Source of the DNA: Rhizobiales bacterium GAS188
GTDB lineage: Bacteria; Pseudomonadota; Alphaproteobacteria; Rhizobiales; Beijerinckiaceae
Assembly: GCA_900104855.1 (NCBI GenBank)
Contig: FNSS01000001.1
Location: 2,914,001 to 2,978,000 of the forward strand
DNA length: 64,000 nucleotides
Direction of reading: 5' to 3'
Positions within the stretch are counted from its first letter, which is position 1, and the number at the start of each line of letters is the position of its first letter. Both the position numbers and the translations under genes were made by a program. Shown here one piece after another: positions 35,929 to 45,292 of the stretch. The notes beneath the pieces are model-generated. The model made no database searches and was not told where the DNA came from. It was given only the letters and a program-made list of their open reading frames with translations.

Positions 35929-38120
35929 GGGAAGCGGCCAAGCTTCTTGTCGGGGCGCTGGCGGCCACGTTGGCGCTCGCCTTGCCGGCGTTCGCCGCCA
36001 ACGCGGCGGCGGCGCCGTCGGATGCCGTGTTCGTGGCGCAGATCGTCGTCCTCTTGATCTGCGGCAGGGCGCTCGGCGAATTGATGCAGCGCGTCGGACA
36101 GCCGGCGATCGTCGGCCAATTGCTCGCCGGCATCGTGGTCGGCGCCTCGGTGCTGGGGGCGGCCTTCCCGCACGCCCAGGTCGTGTTGTTTCCGAACAAT
36201 CCTGCGCAACGCGGCATGATCGACGGTGTCGGCCAGCTCGGCGTGCTGATGCTGCTTCTGCTCACCGGCATGGAGACTGATCTCGAGCTCGTCTCCAAGG
36301 TCAAGCGCGCGGCGGCGAGCGTATCCCTCACGGGCATCGTGGTGCCCTTCGCCTGCGGCTTCCTGGCGGGTGAGTTCCTGCTGCCCGACAGCCTTCTGCC
36401 GTCGCCCGAGCGCCGCCTGGTGACGGCGCTCTTCCTCGGCACCGCACTCGCGATCTCCTCCATCAAGATCGTCGCCATGGTGGTGCGCGAGATGAACTTC
36501 ATGCGCCGCGACCTCGGCCAGGTGATCGTCGCCTCGGCCATCATCGATGATTCGATCGGCTGGATCGTCATCGCCATCACCTTCAGCCTCGCCACGCGCG
36601 GCACGGTCGACGCGGCCTCCCTGACGAGGAGCATCGGCGGAACGGCTCTCTTCCTGTTCGGCAGCCTGACCATCGGCCGGCCGATCGTGCATGGCCTGAT
36701 CCGTTGGGCGAATGACAGCCTGGTGAGCGAGCTGCCGGTGATCACCGTCATCCTGGTGATCATGGGCGCGATGGCGCTGATGACGCATCTGATCGGCGTG
36801 CACACCGTGCTCGGCGCCTTCGTGGCCGGAGTGCTGATCGGGGAGTCGCCAATCCTGACGCGCCATATCGAGGGTGAGCTGCGCGGCCTGATCACGGCCC
36901 TGTTCATGCCGATCTTCTTCGCGCTCGCGGGCCTCAACACCGACATCACCATCCTGCGCGACCCGCATCTGCTTCTCCTGACGCTCGGGCTGATCCTGAT
37001 CGCCAGCATCGGCAAATTCGCCGGCGCCTTCCTGGGCGGCAAGCTGGGCGGGCTGACACGGCGCGAATCGCTGGCGCTCGGCATCGCCATGAATGCGCGC
37101 GGCTCGACCGAGGTGATCATCGCCTCGGTCGGCCTGTCGATCGGCGCGCTCAACCCCGATCTCTACACGATGATCGTCGCCATGGCGGTCGTGACCACCA
37201 TGGTGATGCCCCCGACCTTGCGTTGGGCGCTGGCCCGGTTGCCGATCCGCGAGGCGGAGAAGCAGCGCCTCGAACGCGAGGAGTTCGAGGCCAAGGGTTT
37301 CGTCGCCAATTTCGAGCGCATCCTGCTCACGGTCGACGACAGCCCGGATGGGCAGCTCGCCTCGCGTCTCGCCGGCCTCCTCGCCGGGCCGCGCGGCCTG
37401 CCCATGACCACCCTGCAGGTCGGCCCGCCAGCGCCGCCGGAACCACAGCTCGAGCGGGTGGCCGCTGGCGCCCCGCTCTTGCTAGGGACGGCCCCTGCGG
37501 CGCGCAGCGTGGCGCCGCCTCCAGATCAGGCGGTCGCGAGGGAGGCCCGCAAGGGTTATGATCTCTTGATGATCGGCATCAATCCGGTGCGTGCCGAAGC
37601 GGGCGGCTTTGCCGCTAAGATCGCTGAGATGGCGCATCGTTTCGAGGGTGCGATCGGCGTCGTGGCGGCCCGCGGGCCGTTGCGCGAGCGCCCGCTGCGC
37701 TCGGGCCTCACGATCCTCGTCCCCGTCAATGGGACGAATGTGTCGCGCCGCGCCGCCGAATTCGCCTTCGCGCTGGCCAGGATCGAGAACGCGACCGCAA
37801 CCGTCGTCTATGTGGCCCCGGCGGCGGATGCGGCGGGCGGAAGCGGCCGGCTTGGCCGCTCGCTGCTGTCGCGACGCCATGAAGACGCGATCTTGAAGGA
37901 CATGACGGACCTCGCGGACCAGTATGGCGCAGCCATCAGGACCGTGGTGCGCGTCGCGGGCGCGGCCGACATCGCGATCTTGCGGCAGGCGCGGCGGGCC
38001 GGCCAGACATTGATCGTGCTGGGGGTCACGAAGCGGCCAGGCAACACGCTGATCTTCGGCACGCTCGCCAATGCGCTGCTCGAACGCGCCGAGCAATCGA
38101 TCCTGTTCCTGGCAAGCTAG
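35859..38120 (+). CDS. CPA2-family cation:proton antiporter with C-terminal USP-like region
   Basis: This is a 753-residue inner-membrane protein. After a signal-like segment (LLVGALAATLALALPAFA, about residues 29-46) come roughly twelve transmembrane helices of the Na+/H+ exchanger fold (VGQPAIVGQLLAGIVVG, LGVLMLLLLTGMETDLEL, HTVLGAFVAGVLIGESPILTR, up to about residue 455). The cytosolic C-terminus (about 480-753) contains a tandem of universal-stress-like folds (ILLTVDDSPDGQLASRLAGLL; LTILVPVNGTNVSRRAAEFAFALAR). AAGGAGG lies 12 bases before ATG 35859; GTG 35919 would give a shorter signal. The next gene is a sensor kinase, ten bases away, so the pair probably forms an operon. The transported ion is unknown. 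Confidence 0.88.
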   Translation: MGSCAGGDATGATRSTSRRYVSLREAAKLLVGALAATLALALPAFAANAAAAPSDAVFVAQIVVLLICGRALGELMQRVGQPAIVGQLLAGIVVGASVLGAAFPHAQVVLFPNNPAQRGMIDGVGQLGVLMLLLLTGMETDLELVSKVKRAAASVSLTGIVVPFACGFLAGEFLLPDSLLPSPERRLVTALFLGTALAISSIKIVAMVVREMNFMRRDLGQVIVASAIIDDSIGWIVIAITFSLATRGTVDAASLTRSIGGTALFLFGSLTIGRPIVHGLIRWANDSLVSELPVITVILVIMGAMALMTHLIGVHTVLGAFVAGVLIGESPILTRHIEGELRGLITALFMPIFFALAGLNTDITILRDPHLLLLTLGLILIASIGKFAGAFLGGKLGGLTRRESLALGIAMNARGSTEVIIASVGLSIGALNPDLYTMIVAMAVVTTMVMPPTLRWALARLPIREAEKQRLEREEFEAKGFVANFERILLTVDDSPDGQLASRLAGLLAGPRGLPMTTLQVGPPAPPEPQLERVAAGAPLLLGTAPAARSVAPPPDQAVAREARKGYDLLMIGINPVRAEAGGFAAKIAEMAHRFEGAIGVVAARGPLRERPLRSGLTILVPVNGTNVSRRAAEFAFALARIENATATVVYVAPAADAAGGSGRLGRSLLSRRHEDAILKDMTDLADQYGAAIRTVVRVAGAADIAILRQARRAGQTLIVLGVTKRPGNTLIFGTLANALLERAEQSILFLAS

Positions 38121-38130
38121 GAGTGCCGAG

Positions 38131-40092
38131 ATGATCTCAGAGCCTCCGCCTGGCCCAAGCGACGTCGTCACCGAGCCGGGCTCGGATACGAGAGCGAGCC
38201 TTGAGGCAGCGGATCTAGGGACGGCGGATCTTGGGGCGGCAGCGCAACGCATCGAGCATCTCGAGCGGGAGCTGATGCGGGCTCGCGAAGAACTCGAGCG
38301 GACGGTCCGGGATCTCCAGGCCCTCGAGGCGGCGAACAAGGAGCAACTGCGCGTCGCCGAGACGGCGCTCGCCGAAAGCGAGCGAAATTATCGCATCCTG
38401 TTCGAGCAGGCGGCGGTCGGCATCGAGCGGGCGACGCTCGACGGACGTCTCATCGCCGTCAACGACCAGCTTTGCGTCATGCTGGGCTATTCGCGCGACG
38501 AACTGCTCAAGAAGACCTTCATCGACATCACCGAGCCCGCCGATCTGCCGCGGGAGCGGCGGCGCCACAAACGCCTCTACACCGGCAAGGTCGATCATTA
38601 CGTCTTCGAGAAGCGCTTTCTGCGCCGCAACGGCACTCGCCTCTGGGCCCGCGTGACGTCTTCGCTCGCCCGCGACGACAGCGGTGCCGTCCTCTACCGA
38701 ATGTCGATCATCGAGGATATTTCGGAGCGTCGCCGCACCCAGCAGGCCTTGCGTGACAGCGAGGCGCGCTACCGCGCCACCTTCGATCAGGCGGCGGTCG
38801 GCATCGCCCATGTGGGGCTCGACGGCAGGTGGCTCGCGGTCAATGACCGGATGTGCGCCATCACCGGCTATTCGCGCGAGGAGCTGCTGCGCAGCCGCTT
38901 TCAGGACATCACCCATCCCGGCGATCTCGACAAAAATCTCGCCGCCATGGCGGGGATCGTCTCGGGCGAGAGCGACACGCTCTCGCTCGAGAAACGCTAT
39001 GTGCGCAAGGACGGCGCAGTCGTCTGGATCAGCCTGACGGCGGCCCTGGTGCGCAAGGATGACGGCGCGCCTGCCTATCTGATCTCGGTCGTCGAGGACG
39101 TCACCGAGGATCTGGGCGCCGCCCTCTCGAATGCCTATCTCGCCGCGATCGTGCGCAGCTCGCAAGATGCCATCTTCAGCTTCGACCATGACGGCATCAT
39201 CGGCAGCTGGAACAGCGGCGCCGAGCGGCTCTTCGGCTATTACGCCGAGGAGATCATCGGACAGAGCCAGGCCGTGCTGGTGCCGGCGCACAGGATCAAG
39301 GAAGGGCTCGAGGCCGTGGAGCGGCTGGCGGGCGGGGAGGCCCTCATCTCCATGGAGAGCGAGCGCAAGCGCAAGGACGGCTCGATCTTCCCCTGCCTGA
39401 TCACCAAGAGCCCGGTCCATGACGCTGGCGGCAAGCTCCTCGGATTCTCCTCGACCATCCGCGACATCACCGAGCGTCGGCAATGGGAGGAACGCCAGCG
39501 GCTGATGGCGCGCGAGCTCGTGCATCGCGTCAAGAATTCCTTCGCGGTGATCCAGTCGATCGTGCGCCAGACGCAGCGATCCACTCCCGATCCCGAAGCC
39601 TTCGCGCAGGCCTTCAGCGGGCGCCTCTCCGCGATGGCTGCATCCCATGATCTCCTGACGGACCGCCATTGGGAAGGAGCGGGGCTGCGCGATCTGGTGT
39701 CGAGCCAGCTCGCCCCCTTCGCGGCGGGCGGGGAAAAGCGAGTGCGCACCGAGGGCCCGGAAGTGGTGCTGGACACCTCGCTTGCCGTGCCGCTCGGCCT
39801 TGCCCTGCACGAGCTCGCGACCAACGCCACGAAATATGGATCGCTGTCGCGGCCAGGCGGCGTCGTCGACCTCTCCTGGAGCGTGAGCCTCCGGGATGGG
39901 GCAGAGCAGCTATCGCTGACCTGGCGCGAGATCGGCGGCCCGACCGTGACGGGCCCCTGGCGGCGCGGCTTCGGCTCGAGCCTGATCGAGCGCGGCCTGC
40001 CGGATGCCCGCATCGAGCGGCACTTCGAGCCCGATGGCCTGATCTGCCGTATCGAGCTGCCGACGAGCGGGGTGCGCGCGGATCAGGATTGA
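38131..40092 (+). CDS. PAS-domain HWE-family sensor histidine kinase
   Basis: This is a 653-residue soluble sensor kinase. A short coiled coil (RIEHLERELMRAREELERTVRDLQ) is followed by three PAS/PAC units (about residues 90-205, 215-330 and 345-455), each with the NYRILFEQAA/YRATFDQAAVG/AIFSFDHDG type opening. The kinase core is HWE type: ARELVHRVKNSFAVIQSIV (phosphoacceptor H465), the DRHWEGAGL signature with the eponymous W-E, and ALHELATNATKYGSLS in the ATP lid. ATG 38131 follows TAGGAG. No transmembrane segment and no adjacent response regulator are present. Its place directly behind the antiporter suggests they share a stimulus, but this is inference. Confidence 0.93.
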   Translation: MISEPPPGPSDVVTEPGSDTRASLEAADLGTADLGAAAQRIEHLERELMRAREELERTVRDLQALEAANKEQLRVAETALAESERNYRILFEQAAVGIERATLDGRLIAVNDQLCVMLGYSRDELLKKTFIDITEPADLPRERRRHKRLYTGKVDHYVFEKRFLRRNGTRLWARVTSSLARDDSGAVLYRMSIIEDISERRRTQQALRDSEARYRATFDQAAVGIAHVGLDGRWLAVNDRMCAITGYSREELLRSRFQDITHPGDLDKNLAAMAGIVSGESDTLSLEKRYVRKDGAVVWISLTAALVRKDDGAPAYLISVVEDVTEDLGAALSNAYLAAIVRSSQDAIFSFDHDGIIGSWNSGAERLFGYYAEEIIGQSQAVLVPAHRIKEGLEAVERLAGGEALISMESERKRKDGSIFPCLITKSPVHDAGGKLLGFSSTIRDITERRQWEERQRLMARELVHRVKNSFAVIQSIVRQTQRSTPDPEAFAQAFSGRLSAMAASHDLLTDRHWEGAGLRDLVSSQLAPFAAGGEKRVRTEGPEVVLDTSLAVPLGLALHELATNATKYGSLSRPGGVVDLSWSVSLRDGAEQLSLTWREIGGPTVTGPWRRGFGSSLIERGLPDARIERHFEPDGLICRIELPTSGVRADQD

Positions 40093-40441
40093 CGCGTCTG
40101 CCGGTCCCTCGATGCGAAGCCTGTCCTCGCGGCGAACCGGGAGGTAATCCTTCGTTCCTGATTCCTTGCTTGATTTTGCCGTATTGTCTTCCCACGAAAT
40201 GGTGGCCGCTTCGCTCGAAAATGCTCTCGGTGCGAGGCGTGCGAGACCCGAAGGGAGGCAGAAGAAGCCGGGGCGCGAACGCCGAATAAAGCCGCGCTCG
40301 GAACAAACCAGCGTCGCAAGCGTTCCATCAACGCGCCCCACTTGTCGACGACATCTATCGGCAAGTCGCCTTCATGGCAGTGCTGCATGCGGGCGAAAGG
40401 GCGCGAACACATGGTTCGGCCACATATCAGGGAGTACAGCA

Positions 40442-40582
40442 ATGGCCTTGATGTTGCTCGCCATTCTCCTCGCCCCCTTGCCCGTGATGCTGGTCATGGC
40501 CGGCAAAGGGCTCCTGTCGCATCATGAGGCGGCCCCGATCGTGCGCCGGGAAGTGCTGCGTCCGACAAGGCGTCACGCCTGA
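40442..40582 (+). CDS. Possible 46-residue membrane microprotein
   Basis: ATG 40442 is preceded by AGGGAG at suitable spacing and opens MALMLLAILLAPLPVMLVMAG, one strong hydrophobic helix, followed by a short basic tail (RREVLRPTRRHA). The composition is that of a single-pass small protein. There is no homology to call on and no partner gene; it remains a candidate only. Confidence 0.35.
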   Translation: MALMLLAILLAPLPVMLVMAGKGLLSHHEAAPIVRREVLRPTRRHA

Positions 40583-40899
40583 CGCCAAGCCGCGATGCTT
40601 GGTGCTTGAGCCCCGTCCCGCCGATCGCCCCGCGGTTCGATCTTCGCTCGCGCTGGGCGCGCTCCCTTTCCGCTCTGGCGAGACCTTTGCATAACGCATG
40701 ACGCCCGGTCATCCGGATGCGGCGCGGGGTGAAATGATGCGCCGCAGAACCTGGGATCCATCCCGCGACAACTGATTATCGATCCCGTGCCTGCACCGCA
40801 TCACTGCGTGCTGCGCTGCGCACCGGATGACCCCTATGCGGCAAAGTCTCGCCGCGGACGCCTCGCCCGTTCCGAGGAGGCCGGCGGCACCGGAAAGAG

Positions 40900-40924
40900 G
40901 GGCGACCGAGACGGTCGCGATCCC
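40900..40924 (+). repeat. Dispersed palindrome CGACCGAGACGGTCG, copy 2
   Basis: This copy has the same 15-base palindrome and flanks as the copy at 35274 (GGG before, GCGATCCC after, against GCGGTCCC in the others), in the same orientation and again in a long intergenic region. Confidence 0.8.
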
Positions 40925-41058
40925 AATGTAGGCTTCGTGGCGCCGCCGAGGTTTGATCTCACTGGCAGATGCGGTATCCACGAGGCGGCGATAGCTCGTC
41001 GTCACGATGAGCGTAGCCTTGCAGCACAGCCTTGCAGCGTAGCCTTGGAACTCCATTC

Positions 41059-42573
41059 ATGCCCGATAACTCGTCCTTCCCGAAGCCGTTGCCGCAGCTC
41101 TCGCCGAACACCTACGAGTTCGAGTCGCTGCCGATGGTGAAGCCGACCGGCTTTAGGGAATACGATGCGCGCTGGCTGTTCGAGAAGGAGATCAACCTGA
41201 TGGGGGTCGAGGCGCTCGGCATGGGCCTCGGCACTCTGATCCATGAGATGGGCGTTAGACCTGAGATCGTCACCGGGCATGATTACCGCGCCTATTCGTC
41301 CTCCATCAAATATGCGCTGATCAGCGGCATGATGGCGGCCGGGCTGAAGGTGAAGGATATTGGTCTCGCCCTGTCGCCGACCGCCTATTTCGCGCAATTT
41401 GCGCTCGATTGCCCCTGCGTCGCGATGGTGACGGCGTCCCATAACGATAATGGCTGGACCGGCCTGAAGATGGGCGCCCAGCGGCCGCTCACCTTCGGCC
41501 CCGACGAGATGGGACGCCTCAGGGATATCGTGCTCGGCGCCAGGTTCGACCTCAAGGGGGGCGGTTCTTACGAATTCGTCGCCGACTTTCCCAAGCGCTA
41601 TATGGCCGATCTGACCGACCGCCCCAAGATCACGCGCAAGCTCAAAGTGGTCGCGGCCTGCGGCAACGGCACGGCCGGCGCCTTCGCGCCGCAAGTGCTC
41701 AGGGCGATCGGCTGCGAGGTCGTCGAGATGGACACCAAGCTCGACTACAACTTCCCGAATTACAACCCCAATCCCGAAGACCTGAAGATGCTGCACGCGC
41801 TCGCCGACAAGGTGCGCGCCGAGAAGGCGGATGTGGGGCTCGGCTTCGACGGCGACGGTGATCGCTGCGGCGTCGTCGACAATGAGGGCAACGAGATTTT
41901 TGCCGACAAGATCGGCGTGATGCTAGCGCGCGACCTGTCGAAATTGCATCCGAACTCGACCTTCGTGGTCGATGTGAAATCGACCGGGCTGTTCGCCACC
42001 GATCCCGAGCTCAAATCGCGCGGCGTCAAGACAGATTATTGGAAGACCGGGCATTCCTATATCAAGCGGCGGGTCAACGAGCTGAAGGCGCTCGCCGGCT
42101 TCGAGAAATCGGGCCATTTCTTCTTCAACGCGCCGGTCGGCCGAGGTTATGACGACGGCATCCTGACCGGCATCCATGTGGTCGAGATGCTCGACCGCAA
42201 TCCCGGGAAGTCGATGGCGGATCTGTATCGGGCGCTGCCCAAGACCTGGGGCTCGCCGACCATGTCGCCCTATTGTGCGGACGAGATCAAATACCAGGTG
42301 GTGGAGCGCGTCGTGAAGCGCTTCGAGACCATGCACCAGAAGGGCGAGAAGGTGGCGGGCGAGCCGATCCTCGACCTCGTCACCGTCAATGGCGTGCGGG
42401 TGACGGCGGAGGACGGCACCTGGGGCCTGGTGCGCGCCTCCTCCAACAAGCCCGAGCTCGTCGTCGTGGTCGAAAGCCCGGTGTCGGAAACGCGCATGCG
42501 CGAGATGTTCGCGGCAGTCGACGGCGTGCTGCGCGAGAACCCCGAAGTCGGGAAGTATAATCAGACGATTTGA
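41059..42573 (+). CDS. Phosphomannomutase/phosphoglucomutase
   Basis: This alpha-D-phosphohexomutase of 504 residues interconverts hexose 1- and 6-phosphates, linking sugar phosphate pools to nucleotide sugars for envelope polysaccharide. The active-site phosphoserine is S127 in VTASHNDNGWTGLK, the magnesium loop is DGDGDR (D264, D266, D268), and the sugar-specificity and phosphate loops (EKSGHFFFNAP; RASSNKPELVVVVE) are present. ATG 41059 is chosen as the first methionine of the conserved region; no strong ribosome site is visible. Whether it prefers mannose or glucose cannot be told. It stands alone, followed by a BIME-type repeat. Confidence 0.93.
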   Translation: MPDNSSFPKPLPQLSPNTYEFESLPMVKPTGFREYDARWLFEKEINLMGVEALGMGLGTLIHEMGVRPEIVTGHDYRAYSSSIKYALISGMMAAGLKVKDIGLALSPTAYFAQFALDCPCVAMVTASHNDNGWTGLKMGAQRPLTFGPDEMGRLRDIVLGARFDLKGGGSYEFVADFPKRYMADLTDRPKITRKLKVVAACGNGTAGAFAPQVLRAIGCEVVEMDTKLDYNFPNYNPNPEDLKMLHALADKVRAEKADVGLGFDGDGDRCGVVDNEGNEIFADKIGVMLARDLSKLHPNSTFVVDVKSTGLFATDPELKSRGVKTDYWKTGHSYIKRRVNELKALAGFEKSGHFFFNAPVGRGYDDGILTGIHVVEMLDRNPGKSMADLYRALPKTWGSPTMSPYCADEIKYQVVERVVKRFETMHQKGEKVAGEPILDLVTVNGVRVTAEDGTWGLVRASSNKPELVVVVESPVSETRMREMFAAVDGVLRENPEVGKYNQTI

Positions 42574-42588
42574 GCGTCGCCGGCGCCC

Positions 42589-42772
42589 ACCTCTCCCCTT
42601 GTGGGAGAGGTCGGAGCCGGAGCGAAGCGAGGGCTCCGGGTGAGGGGGGCAGCGCGGGCTTTCGTGGAAATCCATCACCTCGGCGTGGCTCGGCTTTCGC
42701 AGGTCGGACCTGCCCCCCTCACCCGATCCTCGCCTGGGGGCTCGGATCGACCTCTCCCACAAGGGGAGAGGT
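42589..42772. repeat. BIME-like composite palindrome (copy 3)
   Basis: The left hairpin 42589-42611 (CTCTCCCCTTGTGGGAGAG) and right hairpin 42750-42772 are reverse complements of each other. Each carries an inward tail ending GGGTGAGGGGG: the left tail is of the CCGGAGCGAAGCGAGGGCTCCGG subtype, the right tail of the GATCCGAGC..AGGCGAGGATC subtype. A ~60-base unique spacer lies between. It fills most of the gap between the mutase gene and the convergent solute-binding protein gene. Confidence 0.85.
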
Positions 42773-42810
42773 GAGGGCGGCGCCTTTCCCCTCACCTGCT
42801 CGCAGCGCCG

Positions 42811-44406
42811 CTAACTCGTCTTCCTCACGTTCCAGAACAGCGGGAACGGCGCCTTGACGATGCCCTCGATCGTGGTGCGGCGGGCGATCGGCTGCAGCCA
42901 TTGGCCGAGCGGGTAATAGGGCGCTTCGTCCCACACGGCGAGCTGGATCTCTTCGGCGATCTTCTTCTGCGACACGAGGTCCGGCGCGTCGAACCAGGCG
43001 CTGCGCAGCTCCTCCATCCTCGGGCTCGAGAACCAGCCGAACCAGCCCTTCTCGCCGGTGCCCATGATCGGATAATGCGCGCCGGGATCGACGAGGTTGA
43101 GGCCCTCCCAGCCGGTACAGAAGGCGCTCCAGCCACCCTTGTCGATCGTGTCCTTGTTGCCGCGCCGCTGGATCATCGTGCCCCAATCCATGCTCTGCAG
43201 ATCGACGTTCAGGCCGAGCTTTGAGAGGAGATCGGCGCCGATCAGGCATTCGGCGTTGAGCACCGGATAGTCGGACGGGGTGATGAACACGATCTTCTCA
43301 CCCTTATAGCCGCTCTCGGCGACCAGCCGCTTTGCCAGAGCGAGATCGCGGGGACCCGTCAGGGTCTCGAGCCCCGCTGCGTTTGCGAGCGGGGAGCCCG
43401 GCGTGAAGACCCCGACGCCGATGCGCGTGAGCTCGGGGTCGCCGCCCATCGCGGCATTCATGAAGTCCGCCTGGTTGATCGCGGGCAGGATGGCGCGGCG
43501 CAGCTTCACATTGTCGAATGGCGGATGCAGCATGTTGAAGCGCATCACGCCGACGACGCCAATCTCATCGAGCTGTTCGACCACGACATTGCGGGCCTTG
43601 CGCAACAAGGGAAGCAGGTCGACGGTCGGGCTCTGCCACCAATCTTCCTCGCCCGACTGGATGGCGGCCGACGAAGTGGCGGCGTCGGTGATGACATTCC
43701 ATTCGATGCGCTCGAAATAGGCCGGCTTGCCGCCGGCGACGAAGTCCGGCGTCTCCTCGCGCGGCACATAGTCCGCGAAGCGCCGGAACGTCGCCAGCGC
43801 GCCGGGAACCCATTCGCCACGATTGAATGCGTAGGGGCCGGAGCCGACATATTCGTCGATCTGCTTGTAGGGATCGGTCCTGGCGATCCGCTCCGGCATG
43901 ATGAAGCAGACATTGGCGGTCGGCTTGCCGAGGCCATGGGCCAGGAGCGGGAAGGGCTTCTTCAGGCGCAGGACGAATTCGCGGTCATCCGTCGCGGTCA
44001 TCTCGTTGAGCGAGGCTTCGAGGCGCTGGCCAAAGCCGTCGCGCTTCATCCAGCGCTGGATCGAGGCCAGGCAATCGGCGGCGCGCACCTTGGTGCCGTC
44101 ATGGAACTTCAGCCCTTCGCGCAGGCGGAAGCGCCAGGTCAGGCCGTTATCGGCGATCTCGTGCCCCTCGCACATCTGAGGCCTGGGGCTGAGCTTCGCG
44201 TCCCAGCCGTACAGCGTGTCCCAGATCATGTAGCCGAAATTGCGCGCGACCGTAGTGGTGGACCAGATCGGATCCGGGTTCTGCAGATTGCCTTCGGGGA
44301 TGAATTTCAGCGTCTTCCCGGCCGCCTGCGCGATCGCCGGCCGCGGCAGAACGGACGCCGAGAGCGTCGTGGCGGCAGCGCCCGCCAAGAATGCGCGTCG
44401 CCTCAT
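42811..44406 (-). CDS. ABC transporter substrate-binding protein, peptide/nickel type (SBP_bac_5)
   Basis: This is a 531-residue periplasmic binding protein of the DppA/OppA family. A Tat signal is evident (MRRRAFLAGAAATTLSASVLP, cleavage near AIA-Q at residue 27), then FGYMIWDTLYGWDAKLSPRPQMCEGHEI and LTWRFRLREGLKFHDGTKVRAADC, the family hallmark. No permease or ATPase genes are next to it, so its transporter is elsewhere. It lies between a BIME repeat and dnaQ, on the - strand with dnaQ but ~150 bases downstream of it. The ligand (di/oligopeptide or other) is unknown. Confidence 0.93.
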   Translation of the reverse strand: MRRRAFLAGAAATTLSASVLPRPAIAQAAGKTLKFIPEGNLQNPDPIWSTTTVARNFGYMIWDTLYGWDAKLSPRPQMCEGHEIADNGLTWRFRLREGLKFHDGTKVRAADCLASIQRWMKRDGFGQRLEASLNEMTATDDREFVLRLKKPFPLLAHGLGKPTANVCFIMPERIARTDPYKQIDEYVGSGPYAFNRGEWVPGALATFRRFADYVPREETPDFVAGGKPAYFERIEWNVITDAATSSAAIQSGEEDWWQSPTVDLLPLLRKARNVVVEQLDEIGVVGVMRFNMLHPPFDNVKLRRAILPAINQADFMNAAMGGDPELTRIGVGVFTPGSPLANAAGLETLTGPRDLALAKRLVAESGYKGEKIVFITPSDYPVLNAECLIGADLLSKLGLNVDLQSMDWGTMIQRRGNKDTIDKGGWSAFCTGWEGLNLVDPGAHYPIMGTGEKGWFGWFSSPRMEELRSAWFDAPDLVSQKKIAEEIQLAVWDEAPYYPLGQWLQPIARRTTIEGIVKAPFPLFWNVRKTS

Positions 44407-44560
44407 TCCGTGCCTCCCTCGACCGTGATGTCTTCGGATGGAGTGCAGCGAGATTGACTATGGCGCCGGGCCGGGAAAAGGCAAAAACACGATCTTGTGC
44501 ACGAATAGGGTCGGGCGCGCCCACCTCCCCCGCGCTTGCGGAGACGTCTGCGCCTCGCCC

Positions 44561-45292
44561 TCAGGCTCCGGGCGCGGCGCTCGTCGCGGTTGGCGGAGGC
44601 TCGAAATAGTCGCGCCAGATCGCCTTTTCGCCGAGGGTCGCCACGAAGGCCGCGTGGCTCGCGCGCTGCTCATCGGTCAGCGGCGAGGCGAGCTCGATCG
44701 GTCGCGGCAACGCCTTCTGTCCGGTCGCTTGCAGGGACGCGCCTGGCACAAAATCAGCCGTCTCGAGCGCAAGCCCGGTCTGCCTTCCGCCCGTCAGCTC
44801 GATATAGACCTCGGCCAGGAGCTCGGCATCGAGCAGGGCGCCGTGCTTGACCCGGTTCGAATTGTCGATGCCGTAGCGGGCGCAGAGCGCATCGAGGCTG
44901 TTTTGGGCGCCCGGATGCTTGCGTCGCGCCAGAGAGAGGGTGTCGACCACCCGCTCCATGCGCAGGAGCGCATGCCCGGTGCGTTTGAGCTCGGCATTCA
45001 GGAAGCCGATATCGAAGCTCGCATTGTGGATGACGAGCATCGCATCGCCGACAAACTCGATGAACTCGCCGACACGTTCGGCGAAACGCGGCTTGTCGGC
45101 GAGGAAAGCATCGCCCAAGCCGTGCACTTGCTCGGCCTCAGGCGACATCGGACGCTCGGGGTTGAGATAGACATGGAAGCTGCGGCTCGTCGGGAAGCGA
45201 TTGACGAGCTCGACGCCGGCGATCTCGACGACCCGATCGCCATTCACGGGATCGAGGCCCGTGGTTTCGGTGTCCAAGACGATTTCACGCAT
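44561..45292 (-). CDS. dnaQ: DNA polymerase III epsilon subunit (3'-5' proofreading exonuclease)
   Basis: DnaQ proofreads replication. The 243-residue protein starts with Exo I motif IVLDTETTGLD (D7, E9), then Exo II IHNASFDIGFLN and Exo III HGALLDAELLAEVY, all catalytic acids present (DEDDh type). ATG 45292 (MREIVLD) is the family start, but it is the last of three tandem 19-base copies of the start region (ATGs at 45292, 45311, 45330); a GTG at 45307 would add five residues. It is downstream of coaE on the same strand, the classic alphaproteobacterial order near the origin. Confidence 0.96.
   Translation of the reverse strand: MREIVLDTETTGLDPVNGDRVVEIAGVELVNRFPTSRSFHVYLNPERPMSPEAEQVHGLGDAFLADKPRFAERVGEFIEFVGDAMLVIHNASFDIGFLNAELKRTGHALLRMERVVDTLSLARRKHPGAQNSLDALCARYGIDNSNRVKHGALLDAELLAEVYIELTGGRQTGLALETADFVPGASLQATGQKALPRPIELASPLTDEQRASHAAFVATLGEKAIWRDYFEPPPTATSAAPGA

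Larger units (their letters stand above)
40093..41058. other. Long intergenic region (kinase to phosphomannomutase)
   Basis: Nearly 1 kb carries no confidently predicted gene. Visible contents are a possible 46-codon membrane microprotein (40442-40582) and one copy of the CGACCGAGACGGTCG repeat (40900-40924). Several alternative short frames lack ribosome sites and homology. No tRNA cloverleaf was recognised on inspection. Confidence 0.5.

Noticed and set aside
35684-37153. 489-codon minus-strand frame opposite the antiporter
   Set aside because: Serine/arginine-rich nonsense composition, whereas the plus strand gives a clear transmembrane antiporter.
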